Made by a program: the position numbers and the translations under genes. A stretch of 64,000 bases of DNA from Polynucleobacter sp. UK-Gri1-W3 (lineage in GTDB: Bacteria; Pseudomonadota; Gammaproteobacteria; Burkholderiales; Burkholderiaceae). Where the stretch lies: NCBI RefSeq assembly GCF_018881595.1, contig NZ_JACVQA010000008.1, forward strand, positions 163,735-227,734, written 5' to 3'. The notes under the pieces are model-generated. The model was given only the letters and a program-made list of their open reading frames with translations, was not told where the DNA came from and did no database searches. This document shows, piece after piece, positions 19,389 to 28,347 of the stretch. The first letter of the stretch is position 1, and each line of letters opens with the position of its first letter.

Positions 19389-20576
19389 TTAACTGAGAAA
19401 CAGCTCTTGAAGATTATTGAGATAGCGTAAACCCTGATCAGTAGCCTTTAGTTTCGAAGGGTTTTGATCCAGCAAGCCTTTTTTACTTGCCACATCTAAA
19501 TCTTTGCTAATCACATTTAACGGAAGTCCGGTACGCTCGCTAAAGGTGCTGGTATCAACCCCGTCCTTCAATCTTAAGACGTTAAGCATAAATTCAAAAG
19601 GGAGATCCTGGGGTTCAATAACTTTGTTTTCAATTAAGGCGTTGCCCTTGGATTCCATTGCCTGCATATAGGTTTCAGGGTGGCGTTCACGTACTTGACG
19701 TGTAATCTTGTCCGGGTAGGAAATCTTTCCATGAGCGCCGGCGCCAATACCAATGTAATCGCCAAAGCGCCAGTAGTTCAGATTATGTTTGCACTCTTGG
19801 TTCTTCTGGGCGTAAGCAGAAACCTCATAGCGTTTGTAACCTGCCTTTGTAAGTAAATCCACATTCTGTTCAAAGATGGCATCGACTTCATCATCGCTTG
19901 GTAATTGCGGTGGAAAGTTTGCGAAGTAGGTATTAGGCTCTAGCGTGAGGTTATAAAAGGATAGATGGGGTGTTTTAAAAGAAAGTGCTGTCTCTACATC
20001 TGCCTTGGCTAACTCTAATGTCTGCTTAGGGAGGCCATACATGAGATCAAGATTCACCGATTTGAAATGTTTCAGCGCAATCTCAATTGCGCGCCTAGCT
20101 TCCTCACCATTGTGAATGCGCCCCAAGGCTTTAAGCTGTTCATCCTGAAAGCTCTGAACTCCTATCGACACCCGATTAATGCCTGCCTTTGCAAATCCTG
20201 CAAATTTATCGGCTTCGATAGATCCTGGGTTGGCCTCCATGGTGATCTCAGCATCAGGCTCTAGGTTAACGCGAGCACGTACAGCGCAGAGTAATCGATC
20301 CATACCTTCTGCAGACAAAAGGCTAGGTGTGCCGCCACCAATAAAAATACTATGAACCTGACGCCCCCACGTATTGGCTAGTTCAGTTTCTAAATCGGCG
20401 ATGAGTACATTGATATAACGATCCTCATCAAAGCCTGCTTTAGATACGCCATTTTTAATTTGATGGGAGTTGAAATCGCAATAGGGGCATTTTTTTTCGC
20501 ACCAAGGAAAGTGAATGTACAAAGCCAGAGGTGGCAATGCAGTAAGACTAACTTTATTGGGATTTGAACTAAGCAC
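19389..20576 (-). CDS. hemW: Radical SAM heme chaperone HemW
   Basis: A radical SAM protein with the cluster motif CEKKCPYC near its N-terminus, YIHFPWC before it, and GGGTPS, MEANPGS and GVQSFQ blocks, plus a C-terminal HemW domain ending YLNNLQELFLS. HemW binds heme and delivers it to respiratory enzymes; it was long annotated as oxygen-independent coproporphyrinogen oxidase. The GTG at 20576 overlaps the rdgB stop by 8 bases and gives 395 residues. An upstream ATG at 20618 would add 14 residues and overlap rdgB by 50 bases. Confidence 0.9.
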   Translation of the reverse strand: MLSSNPNKVSLTALPPLALYIHFPWCEKKCPYCDFNSHQIKNGVSKAGFDEDRYINVLIADLETELANTWGRQVHSIFIGGGTPSLLSAEGMDRLLCAVRARVNLEPDAEITMEANPGSIEADKFAGFAKAGINRVSIGVQSFQDEQLKALGRIHNGEEARRAIEIALKHFKSVNLDLMYGLPKQTLELAKADVETALSFKTPHLSFYNLTLEPNTYFANFPPQLPSDDEVDAIFEQNVDLLTKAGYKRYEVSAYAQKNQECKHNLNYWRFGDYIGIGAGAHGKISYPDKITRQVRERHPETYMQAMESKGNALIENKVIEPQDLPFEFMLNVLRLKDGVDTSTFSERTGLPLNVISKDLDVASKKGLLDQNPSKLKATDQGLRYLNNLQELFLS

Positions 20577-21159
20577 GAGATTTGAGTTGGGCAATGAGCT
20601 CACGCAAAGCTTGGCCACGGTGACTGATTAAATTCTTTTGCGCAGGATCTAGTTGTGCTGCAGTGAGTTTTTGCTCAGGTAAAAAGAAGTGGGGGTCGTA
20701 ACCAAAGCCATTAGAACCTGTTGCCTGTTCAATAATTTGGCCATACCAACGGGTTTGCACAATGATGGGTTCCGGATCATTGACGCCGTTGACGAACACT
20801 AGAGCGCAAACATAATGAGCGCCTCGATCTGCCTGACCCTTTAATTCTTGGATGAGTTTTTGATTGTTGGCTGCATCATTGCCTTGATCTCCCGCATAGC
20901 GAGCCGACAATACGCCTGGCATGCCATCCAAAGCATGGGCGCAAATACCGGAATCATCAGCTAAGGCAGGCAAGCCAGATAGAGCGCTAGCATGCCGTGC
21001 TTTAGCAAGGGCGTTTTCAACAAATGTGTGGTGCGGCTCTTCTGCGGAAGGAATGCCTAATTCACCTTGCGGGATGACTTGAAAGTTCAGGGGTGCTAAA
21101 AGCGCCTGAAATTCTTTTACCTTGCCAGCATTGTTGGATGCGAGAACGAGCTTTTGCAT
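20569..21159 (-). CDS. rdgB: Non-canonical purine NTP pyrophosphatase (RdgB/HAM1)
   Basis: A 196-residue ITPase-family enzyme. It shows the substrate-binding start LVLASNNAGKVKEF, the catalytic LADDSGICAHALDGMPGVLSARY region and the closing SNGFGYDPHF and SHRGQAL blocks. It removes dITP and XTP from the nucleotide pool. It lies 19 bases after rph and overlaps hemW, so rph-rdgB-hemW form one leftward operon, a common arrangement in Burkholderiales. Confidence 0.96.
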   Translation of the reverse strand: MQKLVLASNNAGKVKEFQALLAPLNFQVIPQGELGIPSAEEPHHTFVENALAKARHASALSGLPALADDSGICAHALDGMPGVLSARYAGDQGNDAANNQKLIQELKGQADRGAHYVCALVFVNGVNDPEPIIVQTRWYGQIIEQATGSNGFGYDPHFFLPEQKLTAAQLDPAQKNLISHRGQALRELIAQLKSRA

Positions 21160-21178
21160 TAATTAAGTAAATATCAGT

Positions 21179-21919
21179 TTATTTAAGCGAGTCAATTTGC
21201 AATTGCGTGAGCTCTTGAATGCCTTGCTCAGCTAAATCCAATAAAGCATTCAGTTCAGATCTCGAAAAGGAAACACCTTCAGCGGTACCTTGCACCTCAA
21301 TCATTCCGCCTTTACCAGTCATGACGACATTCATATCGGTATCGCAAGAAGAATCTTCCGGGTAATCTAAATCTAGCACTGCTACCCCTTGATAAATACC
21401 AACTGAAATTGCAGCAACGCTATCAATGATGGGGTCCTTAGTGAGTGCGCCACTTTTCAATAGTTGATTTACTGCATCGCGAGCAGCAACATAGGCGCCA
21501 GTAATGGAAGCTGTGCGTGTGCCGCCGTCTGCTTGCAATACATCGCAATCGAGGTGAATTGTTCTTTCACCGAGAACTTTTAAGTCAAAGACGCTACGCA
21601 TAGCGCGGCCAATCAAGCGCTGAATTTCTTGAGTACGACCGGATTGTTTGCCGCGGGCTGCTTCACGGTCGCTGCGGGTATGGGTAGAGCGGGGCAGCAT
21701 GCCGTACTCGGCCGTAACCCAGCCTTCGCCTGAGCCCTTCTTATGAGGAGGCACCTTTTCTAGGATGCTGGCAGTACACAGAACCTTGGTATCCCCAAAA
21801 GCGATCAAAACGGATCCTTCAGCATGCTTAGTAAAGGCCCTGGAGATGGTTACTGGGCGTAAATCGGTTGGCTTACGTCCGCTAGGGCGGGCAATATTGG
21901 CTGGGTTAGCAGTGCTCAT
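21179..21919 (-). CDS. rph: Ribonuclease PH
   Basis: A 246-residue phosphorolytic 3' exonuclease for tRNA maturation. Visible signatures are [19 protein letters not shown] at the N-terminus, [14 protein letters not shown], the RAMRSVFD helix and [20 protein letters not shown] containing the phosphate and metal site. The length matches RNase PH (about 238-245). It is first in the rph-rdgB-hemW operon and divergent from yicC, 55 bases away. Confidence 0.97.
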   Translation of the reverse strand: MSTANPANIARPSGRKPTDLRPVTISRAFTKHAEGSVLIAFGDTKVLCTASILEKVPPHKKGSGEGWVTAEYGMLPRSTHTRSDREAARGKQSGRTQEIQRLIGRAMRSVFDLKVLGERTIHLDCDVLQADGGTRTASITGAYVAARDAVNQLLKSGALTKDPIIDSVAAISVGIYQGVAVLDLDYPEDSSCDTDMNVVMTGKGGMIEVQGTAEGVSFSRSELNALLDLAEQGIQELTQLQIDSLK

Positions 21920-21974
21920 AAAGAGGGTCCTGTGAGGTTGGTGTCTAGATTAATAATGAATCTACAATGTCCAT

Positions 21975-22904
21975 ATGATATCGAGCATGACTGGTTATGG
22001 CAGCGCTTCTCGCCAAGTCTCCTTAGGAGCTGGTGTAGTTGCTGATCTGCAGGTGGAATGTCGGGCTGTTAATAGCCGCTTTCTGGATCTTGGATTTCGT
22101 CTTCCGGACGAATGCCGCGGGGCGGAGCCTGCCTTGCGAGAAATGGCCACCCAAAGCCTTTCTCGAGGCAAGGTGGAGTTTAGGGCGGCATGGCGAGTCA
22201 ATAGCGCTGCTGCGGGCGCCGCCAAAAGTAATCCACATGCCTTGGGGGCCATTAATCGAGATCGCCTTGATGCTTTATATACCCTCCAAGAACAAGCCCA
22301 AGAATCTTTCCCAAAAGCACAAGAGCTCAGCATTGCTGAAGTCCTGCGTTGGCCTGGCGTTGTCTCTGAACCGCGGGGTGAAGAAGATAGCTGGATTACT
22401 GCCGCGGTCGAAGCCGGGCGCGCAGCCCTAGCCGTTCTCATGGAAAGTCGTCATGCTGAAGGTAAAGCCTTGGTTGGTGTATTAACCAGCATTACCGGGA
22501 AGATGCGTGACATCGTTAAGGCCATAGAGCCTAAGATTCCTGAATATGTAGCGCAATATCAAGAAAAGCTCACCGAGCGTTTAGCAGAAGCGCTAGCAAC
22601 GCAAGAGCAAGCAAAGGCTGGCACTGAGTTGATGGAGCGCATTCGTCAAGAGGTTGTCCTATACGCAGTCCGCATTGATGTAGCTGAAGAATTCGCGCGC
22701 TTAAAGACCCATCTTCAGGCGGTTGATAATGCACTTGCAGGCAAAGGCCCAGTCGGCAAGCGCTTGGATTTTCTGATGCAAGAACTCAATCGCGAAGCCA
22801 ATACCTTAAGTTCGAAGTCTGTATCTGAAGAATGCACGCAGGCTGCTCTGGAGCTCAAGCTGATGATTGAGCAAATGCGTGAGCAAGTTCAAAATCTCGA
22901 GTAA
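21975..22904 (+). CDS. yicC: YicC/YloC-family endoribonuclease
   Basis: A 309-residue protein that starts MISSMTGYGSASR, the family signature, and ends with the conserved block GKRLDFLMQELNREANTLSSK. YicC proteins are endoribonucleases implicated in sRNA turnover in E. coli. It lies 15 bases upstream of gmk on the same strand, consistent with a yicC-gmk-rpoZ-spoT operon. Confidence 0.93.
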   Translation: MISSMTGYGSASRQVSLGAGVVADLQVECRAVNSRFLDLGFRLPDECRGAEPALREMATQSLSRGKVEFRAAWRVNSAAAGAAKSNPHALGAINRDRLDALYTLQEQAQESFPKAQELSIAEVLRWPGVVSEPRGEEDSWITAAVEAGRAALAVLMESRHAEGKALVGVLTSITGKMRDIVKAIEPKIPEYVAQYQEKLTERLAEALATQEQAKAGTELMERIRQEVVLYAVRIDVAEEFARLKTHLQAVDNALAGKGPVGKRLDFLMQELNREANTLSSKSVSEECTQAALELKLMIEQMREQVQNLE

Positions 22905-22919
22905 TCTATTGATTGATTT

Positions 22920-23558
22920 ATGACTAACCTTAATCTGACTCCATCGTATCAAGGCAGCATGCTGATGATTGTTGCGCCTTCAGGTGCAGGCAAATCTTCA
23001 TTAGTGAATGCCTTGCTAAAAGAAGATGCTGGACTTAAATTATCTTTATCAACAACTACTCGTACGCCAAGACCCGGTGAAGTCGATGGCAAGGATTATC
23101 GATTTCTGGCTAAAGAGGATTTTCTGCAAGAGCGTGACAAGGGTCATTTTTTAGAATGGGCAGAAGTTCACGGGCATTTTTATGGCACTTCAAAACTATG
23201 GATTGAATCTCAAATGCAGGCGGGTAGCGATGTCATGTTGGAGATTGATTGGCAGGGAGCTCAACAAATTCGGAAGCTAATTCCCTCAGTCCAGTGGATC
23301 TTCATCTTCCCGCCCTCAATAGAGGCTTTGGAAGAGCGTCTACGTAAGCGTGGTCAAGATGATGAGGCAACTATCCAGCGCCGCCTAGCAGCCGCTCACG
23401 TAGAGCTTCAGCATGCTCCTGAGGCAGATTACATCGTGGTAAACGATTCTTTTGGTCAGGCATTGGTCGATTTAAAGCATATTTTGGCTTCAAGCCGCCT
23501 ACGTTCCGGTCCCAGCATGGCCAGAAATCCAGCTCTTTTAAAGCGCCTTGGGGTCTAA
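22920..23558 (+). CDS. gmk: Guanylate kinase
   Basis: A 212-residue kinase converting GMP to GDP. The P-loop [10 protein letters not shown] is at about residues 19-28. The GMP-binding [17 protein letters not shown] and HGHFYGTS segments follow, with the lid region [17 protein letters not shown]. Complete family length. It sits between yicC and rpoZ, the standard order that couples GTP supply and the stringent response. Confidence 0.97.
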   Translation: MTNLNLTPSYQGSMLMIVAPSGAGKSSLVNALLKEDAGLKLSLSTTTRTPRPGEVDGKDYRFLAKEDFLQERDKGHFLEWAEVHGHFYGTSKLWIESQMQAGSDVMLEIDWQGAQQIRKLIPSVQWIFIFPPSIEALEERLRKRGQDDEATIQRRLAAAHVELQHAPEADYIVVNDSFGQALVDLKHILASSRLRSGPSMARNPALLKRLGV

Positions 23559-23602
23559 TCAGTTATCCTATAGGTATTGAAGCTAAATTAAGTGAGTCCA
23601 GC

Positions 23603-23806
23603 ATGGCACGTATTACTGTAGAAGATTGCCTTAAAACTATCCCCAATCGTTTTGAATTGGTTTTGGCCGCGACTTATCGCGCTCGCCAATTGGTACAAGG
23701 TCACTCCCCACGTGTTGAGTCCAGAGATAAAGCTACTGTAGTTGCTTTGCGCGAAGTAGCCGCTGGTGTGACTGACCGTGACATGTTGACCAAAGTACCT
23801 CTGTAA
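23603..23806 (+). CDS. rpoZ: RNA polymerase omega subunit
   Basis: A 67-residue omega subunit that starts [11 protein letters not shown] and contains [16 protein letters not shown], the part that clamps the beta-prime subunit. It assists polymerase assembly and forms part of the ppGpp binding site. It is 15 bases upstream of spoT. Confidence 0.97.
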   Translation: MARITVEDCLKTIPNRFELVLAATYRARQLVQGHSPRVESRDKATVVALREVAAGVTDRDMLTKVPL

Positions 23807-23821
23807 TTAAGGAGTTCCGGT

Positions 23822-26215
23822 GTGGAGCTTCCTTTAGGATTGGTCAAAACATCGGAAAAAGTAGGAAGCATCTTGCCTAAAGATGCTTCGCTTGGCTCAG
23901 CTCAAGCACAGTTGTTAGATGAAGAATCTGACACCCCAATTCAAAGCGGTAAAAAATCAATTATTGCCAGTTTGTTGGCTCAATCGAGCCGTCATTTATT
24001 TGGCCCAACTTCTGCACCCAGTCTTCCACTAAAGCATCAGGTGGTTTCGATAGAGGGCTTGCTTGCAAAACTCTCTTACCTCAAGCCTGAAGAGATTGTG
24101 CAAATCAAAAAGGCATTTCAGTTTTCTGATGCCGCCCATTTAGGGCAATACCGTCATAGCGGCGAACCATACATTACCCACCCAGTTGCTGTAGCAGAGC
24201 TTTGTGCGACGTGGCGTTTAGATGCGCCATCCATCATGGCCGCCTTAATGCATGATGTGATTGAAGATACTGGCTGTACAAAAGCAGACTTAGTTGAAAA
24301 GTTCGGCAATAAAGTAGCTGAGCTAGTTGAGGGTTTAACGAAGCTCGATAAATTAGAGTTTCAAAGTCATGCAGAAGCTCAAGCAGAGAGCTTTCGCAAA
24401 ATGTTTATGGCAATGGCGCGCGATGTCCGCGTCATCTTAGTAAAGCTTGCTGACCGTACTCACAATATGCGCACCCTAGATGCGGTGCCGATGGAGAAGC
24501 GTCGTCGTGTAGCTGCTGAAACAATCGAAATCTACGCACCTATTGCACATCGTCTTGGATTAAATGTCATTTATCGCGACCTTCAGGATTTGAGTTTTCG
24601 CTACTCCATGCCTATGCGCTTTCGGGTTATTGAGGGCGCAGTAAAGCGGGCGCGTGGCAATCGCAAGGAGATGGTTGAAAAGATTTTGCAATCCTCTCGT
24701 ATGGCTTTTGCGAAGGCCAACTTAGAGGTTGATCTACGCGGTCGTGAAAAGACCCTCTTTAGTATTTATCACAAGATGCGCTCGAAGCATCTAAGCTTTT
24801 CACAAGTATTGGATGTTTATGCATTCCGCGTAACGGTGAATTCGATTGATGAATGCTATCGCGCTCTTGGTATCTTGCATGCGCTATATAAGCCCATGCC
24901 CGGTAAGTTTAAGGATTACATTGCTATTCCTAAATTAAATGGCTATCAATCCTTACATACGACTTTATTGGGTCCATCTGGTGTGCCGGTAGAGTTTCAG
25001 ATTCGCACCACTGAAATGCATGCGGTTGCTGAAGCTGGCGTGGCAGCACACTGGGCTTATAAAGATGGCTCTCCAGATATGAGTGAGGTGCAGAACCGCG
25101 CGCACCAATGGTTACAGTCTTTAATTGATATTCAGGATAGTAGTGGTGACTCTCAAGAATTCTTAGAGCACGTCAAAATTGATTTATTCCCTGATGCAGT
25201 TTATGTGTTCACGCCAACTGGACAGATCAGGGCATTACCAAGAGGGGCGACAGCCCTAGACTTTGCCTATTCGATTCATAGTGATCTGGGCAATACTTGC
25301 GTGGCTGTGAAGATTAATGGCCTGCAATTGCCTTTGCGTAGCGAACTAAAAAATAGCGATATCGTTGAAGTGATTACTTCTGCAAACTCGCAGCCTAACC
25401 CAGGTTGGTTAGCATTTGTGCGAACCGGTAAGGCCCGCGCATCCATTCGCCACTCTCTCAAAACAAAACACTATTCTGAATCGCTTCAGCTGGGCGAGCG
25501 TCTATTGGCAAATGCTTTGCGTCAGCAAGGTGTAGATGCTGCTTTACTCAGTCCTGAGATTTGGGAAAAGCTGACGCATTGGACTGGTGATAAAACCCGC
25601 GAAGAAGCTTGCGTCAATATCGCCTTGGGTAGACGTTCCCCGCAGGAGCTCGCTATTCGTCTCAAAATTATTATTGATGATGAGGGCGGTGCTGAGCAGA
25701 TGCGTTTAGGTGTTGCGGACTGGGTTGCGCCAAATCAAGAAATGGGGCATCACCACCAACGTCAAGCTATCTTGGTCGATGGGCGTGAGGGCAACTCTAT
25801 TCACTTTCAAACCTGCTGCCATCCTATACCAGGCGACAACATCATTGGTTACCTTGGCAAAGGCGAAGGATTGCAAGTTCACACTAATGATTGTCCAGTG
25901 GCATTGCGCATGCTTTCTAAGGATAGCGACAAGTGGGTTGAGGTGGAGTGGGGTAAAGAACTCAATCGTGAGTTTGAATTGGATCTAGCCATTGATACAC
26001 TACAAGGTAAAGGTGTTTTAGCCAGAGTGGCGAGCAGTGTTACTTCTGCAGATTCAAACATCATGAATGTATCTATGGAAGATCGCTTTAAAGAAGATTC
26101 AGTCACTATCCGCTTTACGATCCAGGTTTACGATCGTCTGCATCTCTCTAAAGTGATGCGCAGCCTACGCGCCAATCCTGATGTCATGCGAGTCACTCGT
26201 ACTCGCGCGACATAG
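23822..26215 (+). CDS. spoT: Bifunctional (p)ppGpp synthetase/hydrolase SpoT/RelA
   Basis: A 797-residue stringent-response enzyme. It starts at GTG 23822, with AAGGAG 6 bases upstream. The domains run as follows: a 75-residue unusual N-terminal leader; the HD hydrolase with HDVIEDT (the metal-binding HD is intact); the synthetase with FKDYIAIPKLNGYQSLHT; a TGS domain near ALPRGATALDFAYSIHS; a helical/zinc-finger-like region with CCHPIPGD; and a C-terminal ACT domain. Hydrolase residues are present, so both activities are likely. It is last in the gmk-rpoZ-spoT operon. Confidence 0.94.
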   Translation: MELPLGLVKTSEKVGSILPKDASLGSAQAQLLDEESDTPIQSGKKSIIASLLAQSSRHLFGPTSAPSLPLKHQVVSIEGLLAKLSYLKPEEIVQIKKAFQFSDAAHLGQYRHSGEPYITHPVAVAELCATWRLDAPSIMAALMHDVIEDTGCTKADLVEKFGNKVAELVEGLTKLDKLEFQSHAEAQAESFRKMFMAMARDVRVILVKLADRTHNMRTLDAVPMEKRRRVAAETIEIYAPIAHRLGLNVIYRDLQDLSFRYSMPMRFRVIEGAVKRARGNRKEMVEKILQSSRMAFAKANLEVDLRGREKTLFSIYHKMRSKHLSFSQVLDVYAFRVTVNSIDECYRALGILHALYKPMPGKFKDYIAIPKLNGYQSLHTTLLGPSGVPVEFQIRTTEMHAVAEAGVAAHWAYKDGSPDMSEVQNRAHQWLQSLIDIQDSSGDSQEFLEHVKIDLFPDAVYVFTPTGQIRALPRGATALDFAYSIHSDLGNTCVAVKINGLQLPLRSELKNSDIVEVITSANSQPNPGWLAFVRTGKARASIRHSLKTKHYSESLQLGERLLANALRQQGVDAALLSPEIWEKLTHWTGDKTREEACVNIALGRRSPQELAIRLKIIIDDEGGAEQMRLGVADWVAPNQEMGHHHQRQAILVDGREGNSIHFQTCCHPIPGDNIIGYLGKGEGLQVHTNDCPVALRMLSKDSDKWVEVEWGKELNREFELDLAIDTLQGKGVLARVASSVTSADSNIMNVSMEDRFKEDSVTIRFTIQVYDRLHLSKVMRSLRANPDVMRVTRTRAT

Positions 26216-26227
26216 ACTCCTTTGACT

Positions 26228-26728
26228 CTATAAATACTGAACGTCTAAGATTTCAATTTCAGCAGGGCCTGTTGGTGTTTGTATAAAGACGCAATCTCCG
26301 ATCCGGGATTTGATCAAGGCTTTTGCTATAGGTGATACCCAGCTGACGTGCCCCTTATCTAAGTCCACCTCGTCCACGCCAACAATCGTGATGGTGGTTT
26401 CTTTCCCGGCCTGGTCGCCCTCTAGGGTTGAGTAAGTCACAGTAGCGCCAAAGAAAACCTGTTCGGAGTCATTTTCACCAGATTTTCGGGCGGCATTATC
26501 GACAACTACCGCAAATTCAAGACGTTTGTTCAGGAAGCGGATTCGCCGATCTATCTCCCTAAGACGCTTTTTTCCGTAGATGTAGTCCCCATTTTCAGAC
26601 CGGTCACCATTGCTGGCAGCCCAGTGGACTACCTTCACAACCTCCGGTCTATCAAGGTTTAGGAGCTGTAGGAGCTCGGTCTTGATGCGTTCGTGACCAG
26701 CGGGGGTGATGTAGTTCTTCTCTTCCAT
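26228..26728 (-). CDS. greB: Transcription elongation factor GreB
   Basis: A 166-residue Gre factor starting at the ATG at 26728 (MEEKNYITPAGHERI). The N-terminal coiled coil carries the acidic tip with DRSENGDYIYGKKRLREIDRRI, where SENGDYIYGK is diagnostic for GreB rather than GreA. The C-terminal FKBP-like domain contains VSWVSPIAKALI. It inserts into backtracked RNA polymerase and stimulates RNA cleavage. A longer open frame to 26824 exists but reads antisense through tRNA-Arg and is not used. Confidence 0.95.
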   Translation of the reverse strand: MEEKNYITPAGHERIKTELLQLLNLDRPEVVKVVHWAASNGDRSENGDYIYGKKRLREIDRRIRFLNKRLEFAVVVDNAARKSGENDSEQVFFGATVTYSTLEGDQAGKETTITIVGVDEVDLDKGHVSWVSPIAKALIKSRIGDCVFIQTPTGPAEIEILDVQYL

Positions 26729-26746
26729 GGCATAATTATGGCTGTT

Positions 26747-26823
26747 GCGGCTGTAGCTCAGCTGGATAGAGTACTTGGCTACGAACCAAGGGGTCGTGGG
26801 TTCAATTCCTGCCAGCCGCACCA
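26747..26823 (+). tRNA. tRNA-Arg (anticodon ACG); integration site
   Basis: A 77-base cloverleaf: acceptor GCGGCTG pairs with CAGCCGC, the D-arm contains AGCTCAGCTGGATAG, the anticodon loop CTACGAA carries ACG, and the T-arm contains GGTTCAATTCC. CCA is encoded at 26821-26823. The ACG anticodon (A34 becoming inosine) reads CGU, CGC and CGA. The 3' half is the attachment site of the integrative element and remains identical after integration, so the tRNA stays functional. Confidence 0.97.
26775..26823. repeat. attL: 49-bp attachment repeat (left copy)
   Basis: The sequence from TTGGCTACGAACC to GCCGCACCA is identical at 56475-56523. It covers the tRNA-Arg anticodon arm, variable loop, T-arm, acceptor 3' strand and CCA, the usual crossover region for tyrosine integrases that target tRNAs. 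Confidence 0.95.
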
Positions 26824-26828
26824 ACTAT

Positions 26829-26852
26829 AAGGGCCTCCTGTCGGGGGCCCTT
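26829..26852 (+). terminator. Terminator of tRNA-Arg supplied by the element
   Basis: AAGGGCCTCC and GGGGGCCCTT form a 10-bp stem (one T-G pair) with loop TGTC. It lies inside the element, 5 bases after the tRNA. A related but different hairpin follows attR at 56532-56557, so the element appears to bring its own replacement terminator. Confidence 0.7.
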
Positions 26853-26855
26853 ACC

Positions 26856-26889
26856 TTTTGTGCAATAGAACTGCTTTTGTGCAATAGAA
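26856..26889. repeat. Direct repeats at left end (candidate integrase arm sites)
   Basis: TTTTGTGCAATAGAA occurs at 26856-26870 and again at 26875-26889, a 19-base period, between attL and the integrase stop codon. Short direct repeats flanking the core are typical arm-type binding sites of tyrosine integrases. A near-identical pair with the same spacing is at 56561-56594. Confidence 0.55.
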
Positions 26890-26897
26890 ATAGCCCT

Positions 26898-27998
26898 CTA
26901 AGAGGCCTTTTTCATACCTAAAGATGCGATTTTTTCGGGCTTGCGACGGTAGATTTTGTCAGTAGTTCTACCATCGGCGTGACTTAGTAGGGCTCTAGCG
27001 TGCTCTAAAGTCTCAGCGTCAGAGGCGCATTTAGCTCGTAAATCATGCTCCGTAAAGCCAAGATCAACCTTCGTTTCTTTGAGCACTCTTGCACAAAAGC
27101 GCTGCCACATAGAATCCCAGCCATTTGCCTTACCAGTCTCCTCATTGAAGTACCCATGACCATCTTTCTTGCAAAAAAGGAACGTAGAGAGCGCAGGACG
27201 GGCTGCCTTGGCCTTTTCAACACAATCCCTAAGCTCAGGGTCCCATAAGTAGATCGTGCGCTTACCAGTCGATTTAGCAGTTTTATGGCGTTGGATGTGA
27301 ATTCCGTCCTCTTTTAAATTGGACATAGTGAGTCGCAATAAGTCCGACCTAGCCATTCCGGTGATAATTTTGAGTCGAATATAGGCTTGAATTGCGCGAA
27401 CACTGCCTTTAATACGTTGAGCTTTCATTGAAAGCATCTCTAAAATTTCCCAATCCTCAATATATCTATCGCGTGATTTCTCCCCTTTTAGACGAACTTC
27501 GTTTTTAAACGGGTGGCGATGAATGTAGCCCCACTCCACGGCCTTAGTAAAGCAGTGAGAAAGCACCTCCATTTCACGATGCGCCGTAGTTTTGCCGCCG
27601 GACATATTTCCATTTTCATTCAGCTTTTTTGTGGTTCTCATATCAACATATTTGTAAATATGCTGAGGTTGGATTGCGCTCAGCTTTAGAGTGCCGAAAA
27701 CGGATCTAATTTGTTTGATCCAGATTAAATTGGATTCGCGACTTGAAATGGCTTTAGTTGGGACAACTTCAATTAAATAGCGGTCAAGTAGTTCTGAAAT
27801 ATTTTGTGCGTTATTTTGCGCTCCTATGCGCTCAGCCCACTTTGCGTATGCTTGCGGCAATGTTTTGCCTAAGCGGAATTGTTTTTTTCCTTCCCATAGA
27901 TGTTCTAAGCCTACGGGGACTGAAAAATAATATGCTCCGTGATATGAGCGCCAGCGTTCAGGTAGTCCCTTGTTTTCTGATTTTCTTGGCTTAGGCAT
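26898..27998 (-). CDS. int: Tyrosine-type site-specific integrase
   Basis: A 366-residue tyrosine recombinase of the phage type. An N-terminal arm-binding domain is followed by a core-binding domain (about 65-170). The catalytic domain has R217 in TGMARSDLLRL, a Lys near 240, H318 and R321 in EHDLR, H340 in LLSHADGRTTDK, and nucleophile Y350. All active residues are intact. It should catalyse insertion into and excision from the tRNA-Arg site 75 bases downstream. Its ATG abuts the TAA of the small gene upstream, so translation is coupled. Confidence 0.94.
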   Translation of the reverse strand: MPKPRKSENKGLPERWRSYHGAYYFSVPVGLEHLWEGKKQFRLGKTLPQAYAKWAERIGAQNNAQNISELLDRYLIEVVPTKAISSRESNLIWIKQIRSVFGTLKLSAIQPQHIYKYVDMRTTKKLNENGNMSGGKTTAHREMEVLSHCFTKAVEWGYIHRHPFKNEVRLKGEKSRDRYIEDWEILEMLSMKAQRIKGSVRAIQAYIRLKIITGMARSDLLRLTMSNLKEDGIHIQRHKTAKSTGKRTIYLWDPELRDCVEKAKAARPALSTFLFCKKDGHGYFNEETGKANGWDSMWQRFCARVLKETKVDLGFTEHDLRAKCASDAETLEHARALLSHADGRTTDKIYRRKPEKIASLGMKKAS

Positions 27999-28211
27999 TT
28001 AAATAGCGCTCCAGTTTGGTTCGATTGGTTTTTTATTTCGTGTTCTAGGCTCACTCAAACCTAGCGTCTGCTCGATATATGACCTCAGTACGGCTACGCT
28101 GCCGTCCGGTCTTAACTTATGCTCTATCCCCATGGAGCGCAATGCGCATGCCTGTGCTTTTCTTTGAATTTTTCCAGTTAGCTCATGGAGCTCAGCAAGG
28201 GTTAAGAACAT
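27999..28211 (-). CDS. Small DUF4224-like protein, possible excision partner
   Basis: A 70-residue protein whose start, FLTLAELHELTGKIQRKAQ, then MGIEHKLRPDGSVAVLRSYIE, fits the DUF4224 pattern found immediately upstream of phage and island integrases. The fold suggests a short DNA-binding helix pair. It overlaps nothing, and its TAA is directly followed by the integrase ATG. A role as recombination directionality factor is inferred from position only. Confidence 0.6.
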   Translation of the reverse strand: MFLTLAELHELTGKIQRKAQACALRSMGIEHKLRPDGSVAVLRSYIEQTLGLSEPRTRNKKPIEPNWSAI

Positions 28212-28301
28212 AATTTGTTTTTCCGCGGTTTCTGTAGTTATAAGTTGTGCATCTATGTAGTCATTAAATCAGTGTTTGATGCATTTTGGTCTGCCGAATA
28301 A

Positions 28302-28337
28302 CGGTCATAAAGTGTACATACCGGCACTTTACGACCG
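28302..28337. promoter_or_regulatory. 13-bp inverted repeat upstream of the int operon
   Basis: CGGTCATAAAGTG (28302-28314) and CACTTTACGACCG (28325-28337) are inverted with one mismatch around a 10-base spacer. The site lies between the stop of the gene at 28348 and the start of the DUF4224-int operon at 28211. No T-run follows on either strand, so an operator is more likely than a terminator. Confidence 0.45.
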
Positions 28338-28347
28338 TAACCGACAC

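Noticed and set aside
26729..26824. N-terminal extension of greB
   Set aside because: The extra 32 codons are the antisense of tRNA-Arg; the true start MEEKNY at 26728 fits GreB length and family alignment.
28302..28337. Terminator for the gene at 28348
   Set aside because: The inverted repeat is strong but no T-run follows on either strand.
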